Positions 31,375 through 42,556 of a stretch of 64,000 nucleotides of DNA are shown piece by piece. The DNA comes from Flammula alnicola (Eukaryota; Basidiomycota; Agaricomycetes; Agaricales; Strophariaceae). A program made the translations under genes and the position numbers. Below the pieces are notes generated by a model. It saw only the letters and a program-made list of their open reading frames with translations. It had not been told where the DNA came from and did no database searches. Positions within the stretch are counted from its first letter, which is position 1. The number at the start of each line of letters is the position of its first letter. Location: positions 1 to 64,000 of the forward strand of contig JADNRV010000013.1 in the NCBI GenBank assembly GCA_015499995.1, read 5' to 3'.

Positions 31375-33534
31375 AAGGCCGTTCACTAAAGCAACCGTCA
31401 GATACGCAGTGAATATGAGAATAACGGAGACGTACGAAATCCCACAGTGTCCCAAAGGCTGGGATGCCTGCCTCTTTGCATCCTTCCATGACTTCAGAAT
31501 TACCGATGTAGTTTGACGTGATGAAGACAACTATAATGCCACGTTGAGTACAGGTTCTTCTGAGTCGGATCGCTGAGATAAAGATAATTACCTTCGGCGT
31601 CCCAGTATGCGTAGACCTCCTTCAGAATCTTCATCGAATCTGGGCGACCACCTCTTGCTTTACTGTCCCAAAGGAGGAGGCGCTCGGGTCCGATATGCTT
31701 GTGGATCAACCCACTGATAGTTGGTCCGAATGTCTTTTCTTGCTCAGAACCTTGAGAAAGAACTGTCAATTTGAGGACGACTGCGCATTACACGCCAGGC
31801 TTACCGATCCATATCAAATACCTATAGAATAAATCAGTATCGATCGATGGGTATTATAATTCCAAGGACTTACCAATATGGTGATTGGAGGCATGTGGAA
31901 AGGGCAGCTCCGATACCAGTTCCAGTGCAGAAGCGGATACCTCGTTTGTACAGCGTTGATGTGTTGGAAACGCCGGCGAACTAGGAAAGTTAACACATGG
32001 ACGACACAGATAATGCGGAAGCCTTACCTTCAACTCACGGGTCCAGAGCGTCTTCGGTGGGTTTGCGACGAGGCTGCGAGTGAAATCGCCTTGAACACCC
32101 GCAATCAGGTAATGGTATTTGGCGTGAGGACTCTCACTGTAACAAAAGATTAGAGATCTGAGAACCTTTTGAGTATATTTCACTCACGAAATGATGCCGA
32201 AGGCATGATATTCCATGATCGAGGAACGGCTGATTCGTCCCAAGAGCCCTTGTTGCATTCCACGCTTGAAGCGAATGATGGCCACTTTGGCGGACGGCTA
32301 TATAGGAGCGTGTTAATTTTGGGCAAGGGATTACGAAATGGAGTTCAGCTTACGAGTTCAATGTCTACCGGCACTTCTCGAACGAAGCACCAGGGAAGAG
32401 CGATGCTATTTAAAAAATATCCCGTGAGCCTCTTTCGACTGTTTGAGTCTTTGCTCTTTGGGGCTTACAAGACAGTCATTCCCATAGTGAACCAGAAGTC
32501 CTGATGGTGGACGAGGGCGACACCGTTGAGATTCCACGAGCGAGTGACGGAGTCATAGGTATCTCCGAGGATAACAAAGGTCCATGTGCAGATTAAACCA
32601 AGCCATCCGACGAAACGATGATGGCGCTCGAAAACACTTTAGAAAAAGAGTCAGTAAAGTTTATTTAAAAAATCGAGAACGGTAGCGCACTTGTGGTGGG
32701 TGTTTCGGACCCAGGGGAATGCGCTGAGGGCACTGATCATAACGGCAAGATTGGTGACAACTCCCATAACAAGGACAGCATCATGGGTAACATCGAGTTT
32801 GAGGAAGTTATTGATAACCTTGTAGAGAAGCCAGATAACACCAGAGAGGGCGCAACCACTGTGAATACCACCCAGATGCTGAAAATTTGGGATCAGCTCC
32901 AGGGAGAGGGAGGATAACGTTAAGGATACAAACTTGTACAACGGATGTGCAACCAAGACGGAACCAAAGGGGTGTCCACTGGAAGAGCGGTTAGTAATAG
33001 TATTTGGAGATACAGTAGAGAGACAAACCTTTGCGAAAAATGTATTTATGAAGAGATAGAGTAGACGACCAAAAACTTCGTTGCGCATCAAGATGGCGAA
33101 GTTGAAGTTAGCGACGACAATGGCACCAGCGTATTTAGCGCCGTAAGGCCAATGCCCAGACGCCGCAAGAGCCAGGCCAATCATGTTGAAGGAGAAAGTA
33201 AAAGTAAAGAATTTCCTATCGACGAGACGTCAGCGTCGAGAGATCGCAACGAGAGAAATGCATACCTATACGTATTAAACCAAATCTTCCATAAAATCCA
33301 TTTTGACACCTTTTTCTTGGGCTTCGCTGCTGGCTTGGGCTTGGCCGCAACGACGACCTCCTTCGTTGTTGTTGTCACAGCTAAATCCTTCTCCTTAGAG
33401 GGCGAGAAGACATCCACAGCTGAGAAAGGAGCTTTAACATCTTGGTTGTAAGGCAATTGCGCAGGAAGGGGATCGAGTGTCCCCTTCTCCGGATCCATGG
33501 GCGTCTGAGGGGTTCCTTTGAGCTGGTCAGACAT
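31375..33534 (-). CDS. Multispan membrane protein, ferric-reductase-like / TmpA-type (C-terminal region of NPS-like membrane proteins)
   Basis: The ATG at 33532-33534 gives MSDQLKGTPQTPMDPEKGTL, a Lys-rich cytosolic segment (AAKPKPAAKPKKKVSKWILW), then many membrane segments. These are IGLALAASGHWPYGAKYAGA, IVVANFNFAILMRNEVFGRL, WTPLWFRLGCTSVVQ-HLGGI, HSGCALSGVIWLLYKVINNF and VTNLAVMISALSAFPWVRNT. VGWLGLICTWTFVILGDTYD and FWFTMGMTVL follow. The soluble end reads YHAFGIISESPHAKYHYLIA, VQGDFTRSLV, RGIRFCTGTGIGAALSTCLQ and GPERLLLWDSKARGGRPDSM, and finishes near LWDF. His residues in the membrane part and the GTGIGAALS / cofactor-binding-like tail resemble ferric-reductase-type oxidoreductases such as fungal TmpA. 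The substrate is unknown. About ten short introns are inferred. The stop may be created by splicing near 31383. Confidence 0.65.
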
Positions 33535-34824
33535 CAGTGGAGGAGGGTAGACGTCGTAGCTCTGCCAAGATACAAACAAGTCTGAAAAGGAGGGGCAGGG
33601 AATCGGGATTATTGTCACGGCAAGGCTTTTTATATGCTGGCCCAAAGGAAGAGATAGATAGCTGGAAATCTCCATAGGAAGGATTTTCCAAAAATGAGCT
33701 GTACCACCGCCTCTAGCCAGCAGCAAAGTCGCAGGCGTTTGGGTTGGCTTCCCGGTTCCTGCGAGTCCCGCGTTCCGGCATATCGGATCCATGCGAATTG
33801 GCAGAATGCACTGCAACTCGTGCCTCAGGGAGTTACGAAGTAATGGTAAAGGTCTTTTGATGTGATAGTGGATCTCCAAAGCCGACGGAGCGAGACGTCA
33901 ATTACACTGGTAATCTGAGCAAGGAAATGGTTTCACGTCAAACATCTCACGCCCTTGAGAATAGGATTTGCCACAAAATAAATCTTGCAGAGTAGCAATG
34001 TCACCTTTAGATGAAGCGATAATGATAGATATCCATCTCCGCAGGCCTACATGGGTGCTGCGGTGCGGTTGAAAATTGCAAGGTCTTGCGGAAACGGCGC
34101 TTAGTCTGATTGGCGGCCACCTTCACCTTGGAGGAAAAGGTGCAGTGAAGTCTGAAGGTACCGAGTCCATAGCTTCGGAAAGTTTAAAAATAAAACTTGA
34201 GAAGGATCCATAGATTCAAAATCGCTGGCGACGTCGATGAGTGGAACGAAGCCCATAATAGTATAAAACACTCACGGAGATAGCGCCAAAGTTTGCGCCT
34301 AGGTGCCCGATGGGTAAATACCCAAAAGGCCATCCGTGACCACGGAGGAATGACGTGAATGGTTGACGGTGTACGACGCACTCTATCATATCTAGACATG
34401 CCGACAGAAAAAAAGCAATGGCAGTTGTTGACGGCTGCTTATCTGGAGTTATCATCGGTACAAGTGACTGTCGAGTTTAAGCCGCTTGAAATGAAAGTCA
34501 GTTGATTATAGTAGCGAGATCCAAACAAGGGCCTACACAGCCTGGTGCTATTTTTGATGACGGGCTATCGATTGCTTCGCCGGGTCGATGTCCTCGTGTC
34601 CGATTCGAGTCCCTTCTCAAGAGGATATTTCTTTCCCACCTTGGATGCGGCTGTTATCACCGTCCGCGTGCTCATAGCCATGTTGAGGAAGGAGGTACTG
34701 CCAAATTCGTATTAATACACAGTAACCTAAAACATTCACTTCCGCACCCATTCCCGGTGTCATACAAAGTCACATAGAGAAACAAAACAAAAAAAAGAAG
34801 AAAAAATGACAATGATAAAATGAA
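33535..34824. other. Intergenic stretch with a weak small-gene candidate
   Basis: About 1.3 kb between two minus-strand genes. A minus-strand open stretch from an ATG at 34455 (MITPDKQPSTTAIAFFLSAC ... GHLGANFGAIS) ends at a good GTGAGT donor near 34275. I could not build a convincing downstream exon, so it remains a candidate only. Nothing else was recognised. Confidence 0.3.
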
Positions 34825-37129
34825 TTAATCGGCTTCGGCAAAATCACGCAACTCTTGTAGATGTCGGGAAACCTCTTGCTTAAACATGGCGATTTCCTGA
34901 CTGTTTTTCAAGATAGCGCGAACTGTGTCTTCCTTTAGCCGGGAGACTTTCTCCACCTGCTCCTTATAACTGTGGGGAAGGGGAATAGTAAGTCCTCCAC
35001 GTGCCGGATTTAGTTTAGCAACTACAGGTACTCGCCTGAACTGTAGGGCCTGTAACTGGGATTTGACACCCAGGCCGTTTGCGATGGCAGCAGTTCTCGC
35101 GTGGGCTAGATCGCGCTCTAGTCGTGATGCTTCCGCACTTGAAACTTGTGCTTCTTGTTGAGCGGCCTAAAATGATTAAGTTGCTTGATCAGAGTACTGA
35201 GCTACCCGACGAGAATGGGAATATACACGTACGTCTCGCAAATCGTCAGCCTGCTCGTTAACATTAGTCGCCTTTTTCTCCAATTCACACAGTTCGTAGT
35301 CCAGGTTTTTACACTCCGTGGTAAGTTGGTCGAACTCATTGTTAACTTTCACCGATTCGTTCTCCAGTGTTGCACGCTCCAGGCGTTTAGTTTCCGCGAC
35401 GCTGCTCAGGGTAGGTTTAATGACCTTCCTGATGTCTAATCCTATCAGAAGTTGTTGAGGATTGGAAGAGGCTGAATTTAACTCCAGTGTGAGATCCACA
35501 TCCTGCCACGGTTCCGGAGGGTTGGGGAATAGCTCCAAGGCCGAAAGCATGTTGGTATAGGTGTCGAGAGCTTCTTCTACAGCGGCAGCGCGATTGGTGA
35601 CTTTTACTTCAAGTGTCATGACCATCTTGTGTGTCTCGGCGATCTTCTGCTTGAGGTCTTCCAAGTTTCTGGTTAACGTTTCCCGGTCTGTGTTCATTCG
35701 GATAACTTCTTCCGGAGATAGGTTTTGCGTTTTCACGGTCTCGCCCAGTTTGTCTAATTCGGATTTCAAGCTGTCCAAAAGTTCTCCTAGGGAATGGTAT
35801 GAGAATGATCAAAAGCCACGCCTAATGTGTCAACTTACCTCCTTTGAATAATTCGGCTTTCTCGAAGGCAATTTGTTCGACGAGCTTGTCTCTCCTCCCT
35901 TCATAACGTTCCAGGATTTTCTTCAGCTTCTCACAATCCTTTTGTAGTTGCTCGTTCCGTTTTTTGAGCTCGCCTACTAGTGGCTGTAGAAATTTGAGAC
36001 AGGTGTTTTACTTGACGGATTGGAAACTTACTGCCGTTGACTTGAGTTTGTCGCACTCCGCTTTAGCACGGATTAGGCGCTCAGTTTTTTCATCAAGCTC
36101 GCCTTGTATCCTTACGTTTCTCTTTTCTTTTTCGTGTTGTGAGTTCGGTTTCTCAAGAAAGAGAGTCTGTGCTTACGATATCGTTCCTCCATTACTTGGT
36201 TCCATTCAGAGAAATCATCTTGAAGATCCAACCAAAGGGTGTACGTTTCTTCACGATATTGGAAGGCGAGCGCTTTGTGATCGAACGGATCATCAAACTC
36301 CTCGGGGACGTGTGAAGGGTCTTGAATAGTGGGGTGACCACTGAATAGGTATTCATTCCGCATCTATCATATTGTGAGTAAAGTCTTCTTTTTCAGAGGA
36401 ATGTCAAGATACCTTGCATAGCTCCACGAGCCAGTGCAACACGCCAAGAAGATATGGCCATGAATGAGGGCTGGCAACAGCTGCTAGCCATTTTGTGTCG
36501 ATTTGATGGGTGAATGGATATCGTAAGGCTTTGAGAGCAGGGATGAATTCTTCCTCGAAGCGGACACCTTCCTTCAGGGGATGGCATGGATCCAGAGTGA
36601 GGACAAGGGTATCAAATATTGCTCTGTAATCCTTTCCCTGCATGCTTGTCAACGTTTGCATGGATATCTCAAAGCCAGACTCATTGAGGTAGTTGTAGAC
36701 GTCTTGTCGCATCTTGGCCTGATATGGTCGGTCACGTAGAGGCGATTGTCCTTCAGCAATTGACTGCCTGATGGTTGCGTCATTGCGACACCTCCGCCCC
36801 ATATTGATCCACGCCGGACAGAGCTATCAAAAGTTAGAAGGGATGAAAGGGATGCATGTAAATATTGAATACGCACTTGTTAATGGTGTTCGACCATAGT
36901 TAGGTTTGCTCGTACTCTGTAGCAGGGGTTCACATTTTGCGATCGCATCATGGACTGCCGTGGATTTGTCCGGGAACAGGTGGGTTGGGAGGGCGCAGTG
37001 CAGGGCCTGCTAAGGACATTCGAAGATTGGTTGAAGGTTTCTTAATGGTGGATGGCATAGGGAGCCAGATCTAGCATTTGCAAGAGGGTCAGCAGCAGGC
37101 TGCATAACAGACCTACGCCGTGAATCCAT
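34825..37129 (-). CDS. NDC80: Kinetochore protein NDC80 (HEC1)
   Basis: The Ndc80 complex subunit that binds microtubules through a calponin-homology domain. The N-terminal tail (from ATG 37127-37129, MDSRRRSVMQPAADPLANAR) has PSTIKKPSTNLRMSLAGPAL, LLQSTSKPNYGRTPLT and SVRRGSIWGGGVAMTQPSGS. The CH domain follows: RDRPYQAKMRQDVYNYLNES, GFEISMQTLTSMQGKDYRAI, LTLDPCHPLKEGVRFEEEFI and SPHSWPYLLGVLHWLVELCK. Then comes long coiled coil through RNEYLFSGHPTIQDPSHVPE and the Lys/Glu/Leu-rich heptads of 34825-36330. It ends LQELRDFAEAD. One base is missing in KDNR-PLRDRPYQ (GG at 36741-36742), and exon 36413-36823 then has the right phase. The tail exon (36877-37129) also changes frame several times (near 36925, 36952 and 37060). 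It is divergent from MOG1. Confidence 0.92.
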
Positions 37130-37296
37130 AGTTCAAGCTTGTTTCCACGCGAAATTAGCACAGCGATAAAGCTCGAGAGGGACGGTGAGGAAGCTCGTTT
37201 ATTGACCGAACATCGTGGACGCGTAACAAACGCGTCGCGTCACGCACCATCACATATCACGTGAAGAAACAGGCACGTGCCGAGGGACAATCTGGG

Positions 37297-37590
37297 TAGG
37301 GTTGGGTAAAAACCTAGGTTTTTACCAAAACGTTTTTTACCGGTAAAATACCGGTAAATTACCAGGTAAATTACCCCCCTTGGCGGCAGGTCTGTGAGGT
37401 TTTTACTGCATGGCCACGTGATATATATGAGCGCGCAGGTGGTGAATTTTTTTGAAAGCCTTACGAAAAATCAAATCACGTGATGGTAAATTACCGGTAA
37501 AATACTGGTAAATTACCTATCCCTCTCCAGAAAAATTTCGAGGTAAATTACTGGTAAATTACCCCCCTGGAGGTTTTTTACCCAACCCTA
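37297..37590. mobile_element. 294-bp hAT-like MITE in the NDC80/MOG1 divergent promoter
   Basis: The terminal inverted repeats are TAGGGTTGGGTAAAAACCT at the left and its inverse (AGGTTTTTTACCCAACCCTA, one extra T) at the right. The flanks are AATCTGGG (37289-37296) and AATCTGGT (37591-37598), an 8-bp duplication with 7 matches, as expected for hAT elements. The interior carries repeated GGTAAATTACCGGTAAAATA-type palindromic units and ends in CCCCCC/GGGGGG-bordered blocks. It has no coding capacity. Confidence 0.85.
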
Positions 37591-37730
37591 AATCTGGTCC
37601 TCAAGTTCAAAGTTCAAACCCTTCGAATAGGTCAGACCTAATACATTATGTGCTTTAAAGTGTCCATACATTTCACCACTTAAAGGCTTTTCTCTGTTTC
37701 AATCACACACCCTGATCCGTAGGAACTATC

Positions 37731-38378
37731 ATGTTTATCCTCCGTGAGCTCTTTGGAGGTGCTATCACTGCACAGACGGCACCCGATCTCATCGATGCGT
37801 CGTGAGTTGAAGTTCGAGATTAAATTTTTTCGAGCGGGTTCGATTGATAATCTTCCTGATAGTGACATCCGTCAAGTACCGAATACTCAGGAGGTGTTTA
37901 TGTACCCCCAGTCTAATGTCAGCGTAATCCTTGAAATCCTACAACGGGTTGAACGTTCCCATTACGATGACGCAATCCGGTATTTTTTCCCTCATTTAAC
38001 TATCACCTCACAGGACGTTTATCTCTCCCTAGATTCCATTTCGATTCGCTAGCGCATGACAACTCGGCTCGCTCCGCTACAGTCGAGAGCGTGGTCATGA
38101 TCCCTAACGACAGGGGTGACGGAACACCCTCTGCGATTGTTCTCAAGGGTGTCCAAATGGTGCCAAAATTCAACCACACCACACCAGATAAAGTGCAGAT
38201 CTTTATGGCTCTCTTTCGCGTTGAATCAAAGGCTGCCGATTTGGTCTTGACGTTCAACGTGCCAGTGGAATCTGTCGATGGTGGAGCAGTGGATAGTGGA
38301 GGCCTTGAGAATGCAGAAGCAGATTTCAACACCTTCGTTCGTTCTTTGCGCATCGTCGATTTCGGTCTCTTTGCTTGA
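37731..38378 (+). CDS. MOG1: Mog1 / RANGRF-type Ran-binding nuclear import factor
   Basis: Mog1 binds Ran GTPase and promotes nucleotide release during nuclear protein import. The start MFILRELFGGAITAQTAPDL-IDAS is followed by a GTGAGT donor near 37809. Exon 2 reads SDIRQVPNTQEVFMYPQSNV and SVILEILQRVERSHYDDAIR. After an intron of ~80 nt, exon 3 reads FHFDSLAHDNSARSATVESV, APSAIVLKGVQMVPKF-like segments and VQIFMALFRVESKAADLVLT. It then gives FNVPVESVDGG and VRSLRIVDFGLFA. Splice phases agree and it appears intact. The length (about 185 aa) is usual for the family. A MITE sits ~140 bp upstream of its ATG. Confidence 0.88.
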
Positions 38379-38789
38379 TGAATCAGCGATAGACACACCT
38401 CAAGTGAATGTATAATCCAGACTTTATCGATGAATCAATTCCAGTTCGACAATGCGTGTACTCTTCGGCATTTCGAGCCAGCATTGTTTGCGTTTTATCG
38501 TTTGCCTTGTGGCGCAAAATGACGGCGACGTCTTGACAAGGTCTGGAGCCATGACATTCTTTCAATATTGGAACCTTTTTTTACCCTTATCGAGCACCCT
38601 GATTTTTTGTCACTGTTGAAGACTTGAAGGCCGCCTCCAGTCACGTATCTCGATAGTGCCCGATCTCTCGTATGTCTATTTTTCCCATTGTAACATCTTG
38701 TAACATCTGCAGGAGTGTATTAACCTGTGCATATGTGATGCCTAAGGGTTGTCTCTCCCACGGAGGGCAGGCATAACCATTCATTCGTT

Positions 38790-39074
38790 TCAGTCCTGGT
38801 TCGAGGCCCCGAAGTAAACCCGCGGGCCAAATCCGTCTGGAGTTCGACTTGCCAGCATTTCCTCGAACTCATCGAGGCTAATGCCATGTGGCCTGTCAAA
38901 CGTCCGAAGACATCGTGCTCGAAATCCCGCCCCGGTCGTTGTCTACTCTTTGCGTATCCCGGTATCAACTACCGACGTGAGATACACAGCCAAGTTAATT
39001 TTCATGACGAAAACGTTCAATGTCGCGGTGGTGTCCGCTCTGCTCGCCCCGACGTGAAATACCCGACGTCTCAT
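38790..39074 (-). CDS. Possible 79-aa spliced small protein of unknown function
   Basis: The ATG at 39072-39074 opens exon 38988-39074 (MRRRVFHVGASRADTTATLN, VFVMKINLA). A 45-nt intron (38943-38987, GTGTAT...TAG) joins in frame to exon 38790-38942: TTTGAGFRARCLRTFDRPHG, ISLDEFEEMLASRTPDGFGP, RVYFGASNQD, stop. The C-terminal part has convincing protein-like composition. No family is recognised. It may instead be the last exons of a longer, partly decayed gene. It converges with MOG1. Confidence 0.35.
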
Positions 39075-39430
39075 CGTAGTTGTCCATGGATTTATAACAC
39101 GATGACGTGTTTCTCCGCATTCTGCTGGGATGCCGCTACTTGACTGGATGAGGGTATTAATTATCGTTTTTTGCGCAACAAGTGGAGCTAACGCCTTATA
39201 TACGAGAATGCGAAAGGTCCACCAACATTTGCTCAGGGGGGGGAAAGGAATCTTCGCCTTCCTATATTTAGATGATATTAATCACCTATTTCTAGTTTAA
39301 ATTCAATCTGCCACAATCAGTGTGTAATCGTTGTGAAGGAGTCAAGACTTTGATTGGCTATAGATACAAGAGAGAAATACATGTACAAGGAGAGTCCTGT
39401 GGGCGCGTCCAGACCATCGAGATCAGAACT

Positions 39431-41180
39431 TTACGTGCTAGGCAGGTACACGCACAAGATGCACAAGATACTCACCAAGAGAATGTCAGCGTGGAGTAGT
39501 TTCATCAAGTTCTTCTCCGCCTCAGGTTCTTCAACTATCCGCTCTCGTACTCCCGTCGTGGCGGCCTCGGCGGCAGCCTTTGCCTCCTTTTTGCGTTTCG
39601 CCGAGTCTTTCAGCTTTTCCCAGCGTTCTCGGAATTTGGCGATCATAAGTTTCTGCGAGTGGATCCTTATTTAGAAGCTATTGTGCATAACGAAAGAAAA
39701 GACATGGCACCGACATTCTTCTCGTTCTCAACCCGCATCAGTCTCAATTCGTCCTCTAGTTCTTTTACCCTTCGCGCGTATTGTGCCTCTCGGCCCGTGG
39801 TTATTCCCGGTATAGGTACAGCGGGCACGTTTATATTGAGACTGCTAAAGTCTAATGGTGGCCCGGGACGCTGAAGCATCGTTGATGCGCCCAATGCCCG
39901 CTGAGCCTGTGGTGTGAATGATTGTGGAAAAAAAAAGTAGATTTAGTGCCTTGAGGGTCCGGTAGCAAGGTGCAACGTCCTTACCTCTCTGGTGGCCATG
40001 AATATACTGTCACGTAAATGCATATCTTGTTCCTTACGGAGCTTCAGTATTCGCTCTGCAGTCTCCAGTCGGCTTTTCGTCGAGGAAACTTCAGCTTTCA
40101 GTGCCTCGTTTTCTTTCTTTAGAACAGCGGGGGATGTTTCAGAACCCGATGGGATTAGGAAGAAAGATCCTGATAAGTCATCTCCTGGAAATAAGGAACA
40201 GTAAGATGTCATTCAGACAAGGGAATATGAACGTTAACACAGTAAGATGACATGCCTTCTTCTAGGAAGTCTTCGAAATCACCATCGCTATCGTTATCGT
40301 AAGAGGGTTGTTTGGAGCCCTCAGCCGGATGACGATTGCTTCGGCCTGAGCGCCCACTTTTACTGCCCTCACGGCTCATGCCAATTTTCCTCGTGAACTT
40401 GGAAAAAATTGGCTCATCCACATCCGTGTCGCTGCTTAGGGCTCCATCTCGACGTGCTTCCTCAACCTTAGCATCGGAAGCTGCTGCGTTCGGTGATTCT
40501 GGGTTACCGAGAGGCACGGTAGCAAAAGCAACAGGTTGGGAAAGATTATCCAACATCCCTTGCATGATATTCCAAAATTGATTGAACGCATCACCAGGAT
40601 CTGACTAGGGACGCATAAAATACAAAAAGATATTGAGCATCAGTTGGCTGCTGCGTAGTCAAAAAAGGATATCGCACCCGTTGTCCGCCGAGCAACATGA
40701 ATGACTCATCGCCAGTGTTCTGGGAGTCGGTCATGGGGCGCACTGGTTGCGGCGACGAAGTGTTTATCCTAGGAGGTCCAGCGTACGGATTGGAGTTGTG
40801 GCGGGTGGCACAGCCTTTGGAAGTTCTGGTTTTTGCGGCAATGAAGGATCCTTCCCTCCAGTTTCAACTGATCAATCTTGCGTTGCAGCTCCTTGGCAGC
40901 TTTGCAATGCTCGTTGTAGAGCATCCGGAGGGTCGTTTCGCCTATCAATGCACGAAACCGTGTCAGATAGGTGCGCGGTGCGCAGGCAAGATTCCAATCG
41001 ACGAACCGATTCGTCGTGACTGCGATCAATTGCAGCCATGTAGGCTTCAGCTGCTTGACAGTGTTCCTCAGCTGCGAGCACTATCAAACCTTTTGCGAGA
41101 TAGTCATCTGCATTTGCTGCATGTTGGTGTGCCTGCGGGACAATCGAAGTAGACAAAACGTCAGCACTTGAACTCGACAT
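39431..41180 (-). CDS. MIT-domain coiled-coil protein, Atg38/NRBF2-like
   Basis: The N-terminus (MSSSSADVLSTSIVPQ) precedes an MIT-type three-helix segment: AHQHAANADDYLAKGLIVLA, AEEHCQAAEAYMAAIDRSHD, then after a splice LTRFRALIGETTLRMLYNEH and CKAAKELQRKIDQLKLEGR. A Ser/Asp-rich linker includes GDESFMLLGGQR, DAFNQFWNIMQGMLDNLSQP, SGRSGRSNRHP and DGDFEDFLEEG. Coiled coils follow: VLKKENEALKAEVSSTKSRL, ETAERILKLRKEQDMHLRDS, REAQYARRVKELEDELRLMR and IAKFRERWEKLKDSAKRKKE. MIT plus C-terminal coiled coil is the layout of Atg38/NRBF2, the PI3-kinase complex I linker in autophagy. That assignment is inference from layout. The 3' end is uncertain: a GTGAGT follows ...LLHADILL near 39478, so one more small exon may exist. 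Confidence 0.65.
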
Positions 41181-42556
41181 GATATTGAATTTATTTCAGA
41201 CAATGGCCGCTTACAGTGTTCATAGGTGTATCGGTCGGCGGCATAGTTCAATCACATAGAGTTTACAGATTGGACTATGACTGGTGATACAAGTCCGAGA
41301 GGACAGTGAGCGGTGAAAGGAAAGAATTAGATTATAGTCAGAAGACGGCGCTCTGATGCCCATTGTGCGGCCAGACTGAGGTGTGAGTATGATCCAAATT
41401 TAGCAATCGTCAGGGGCTGTGCTAAGCCCAAATTTAGTGCTCCCGCCCTTCAACGCCTTTCAAGCTCAAGCGCCCAAGTACGCGAATTGGATGAGTCCTG
41501 GAATTCAGGCTTTATGATAGTTCTCTTTAAATTTTCTCTTTGTTGTCCGTATTTTCTGAATTCGTCGCGCTACATAACTATATCTGCACACCTCCAAGGG
41601 CTCAAAGCCTTATTATTAGCCTCTACTTAAAGTTACCGCGATCGACAACGATGCTGCAACCATATGGAAAAGAGGGGATACAAATCTTCAAACCGACGGC
41701 GTTTAGCTCTCTGAACTCGCTCTTCCCGGCTTCCAATAAGTCCTGGCTCCCCATACCACCAGCATTGACTCGGGCGTCTTATCGCTTCCTGTGGCAGCCG
41801 GTAGAGCAAAAAGGCTTCAGACAGTCGAGTTAGACCTGCCACAAAGTCTGCTGGCATTATGATCAGCATGTACGGTAGTAGTCTCCTTCGACCAACCTCG
41901 TATATATACGCTCTGTGACTGGTACTGAATTATATATTATATTTCTGTCTCGTATGTACCAAGGAATTTGCCTGGAGTTGACGTGCACCTCATGCTTTAT
42001 TCCCAGGTTTTTTACACGACAAGCAATGACTTGTTTAAATCTAGATAGATATGTAGAGTATAAAGTCTAACTTGTGCAAAGGTGTGTGTGTGATCTAAAC
42101 TTAGCACGGGCGCCGGCGTGACTTGGCGGAAGCCCTTCAAAATTCAGGCCATGGCGATCTGGCAAAGCAAATTTTGATCGGGAGGTCACCGGTCATCGAT
42201 CATTAATAAGACTTGGGCGCTTGAGCACTGACTCAAGCGCCCAAGTCAGATGGAGTCAACATGCTGAGGCGGTTTTCTATACCTCAAAAAACAGTGAGCC
42301 CTAGCATTAGCCTGGCAAAGAGTTGGGCTCAGCACAAGCAATACAGTCATTTGTAAAATACCGACTCGGATACAGTAGCTGTTGAATAGGAGAGACTGAA
42401 TACGGGTCCCATTACTAGAGACAGAAGGACCGAGGTGCCCGCGGTAGAGAAATGACGAAGGTAGGATTAGGGGATTGAGTTTCAGTCCAAAACTCCTATT
42501 CCTAGCAGTATAAAATGACGCCTCTAGATGAATCCATCTTTACCAGACACTGCACC
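41181..42556. other. Intergenic region with a thrice-occurring 15-mer
   Basis: No gene seen. The 15-mer CTCAAGCGCCCAAGT occurs at 41465-41479 and 42232-42246. Its reverse complement is at 42211-42225; the latter pair forms a perfect hairpin (see separate entry). Related AT-rich motifs (GATCCAAATTTAGCA at ~41392, GATCTAAACTTAGCA at ~42092) lie near both ends, suggesting old repeat copies. Confidence 0.5.
42211..42246. repeat. Perfect 15-bp inverted repeat (hairpin) with 6-nt loop
   Basis: ACTTGGGCGCTTGAG, loop CACTGA, then CTCAAGCGCCCAAGT. The same 15-mer also lies ~750 bp upstream, so the pair could be the ends of small transposable elements or a terminator-like stem. No poly-T follows. Confidence 0.7.

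Noticed and set aside
34590..34620. tRNA T-loop-like sequence (GATTCGAGTCCC)
   Set aside because: No matching acceptor, D or anticodon stems found around it; the same holds for GGTTCGAGGCCCC near 38793.
37297..37590. Possible CRISPR-like or tandem regulatory array (GGTAAATTACC repeats)
   Set aside because: Eukaryotic context, irregular spacing, and the repeats are internal to a MITE with TIRs and an 8-bp duplication.
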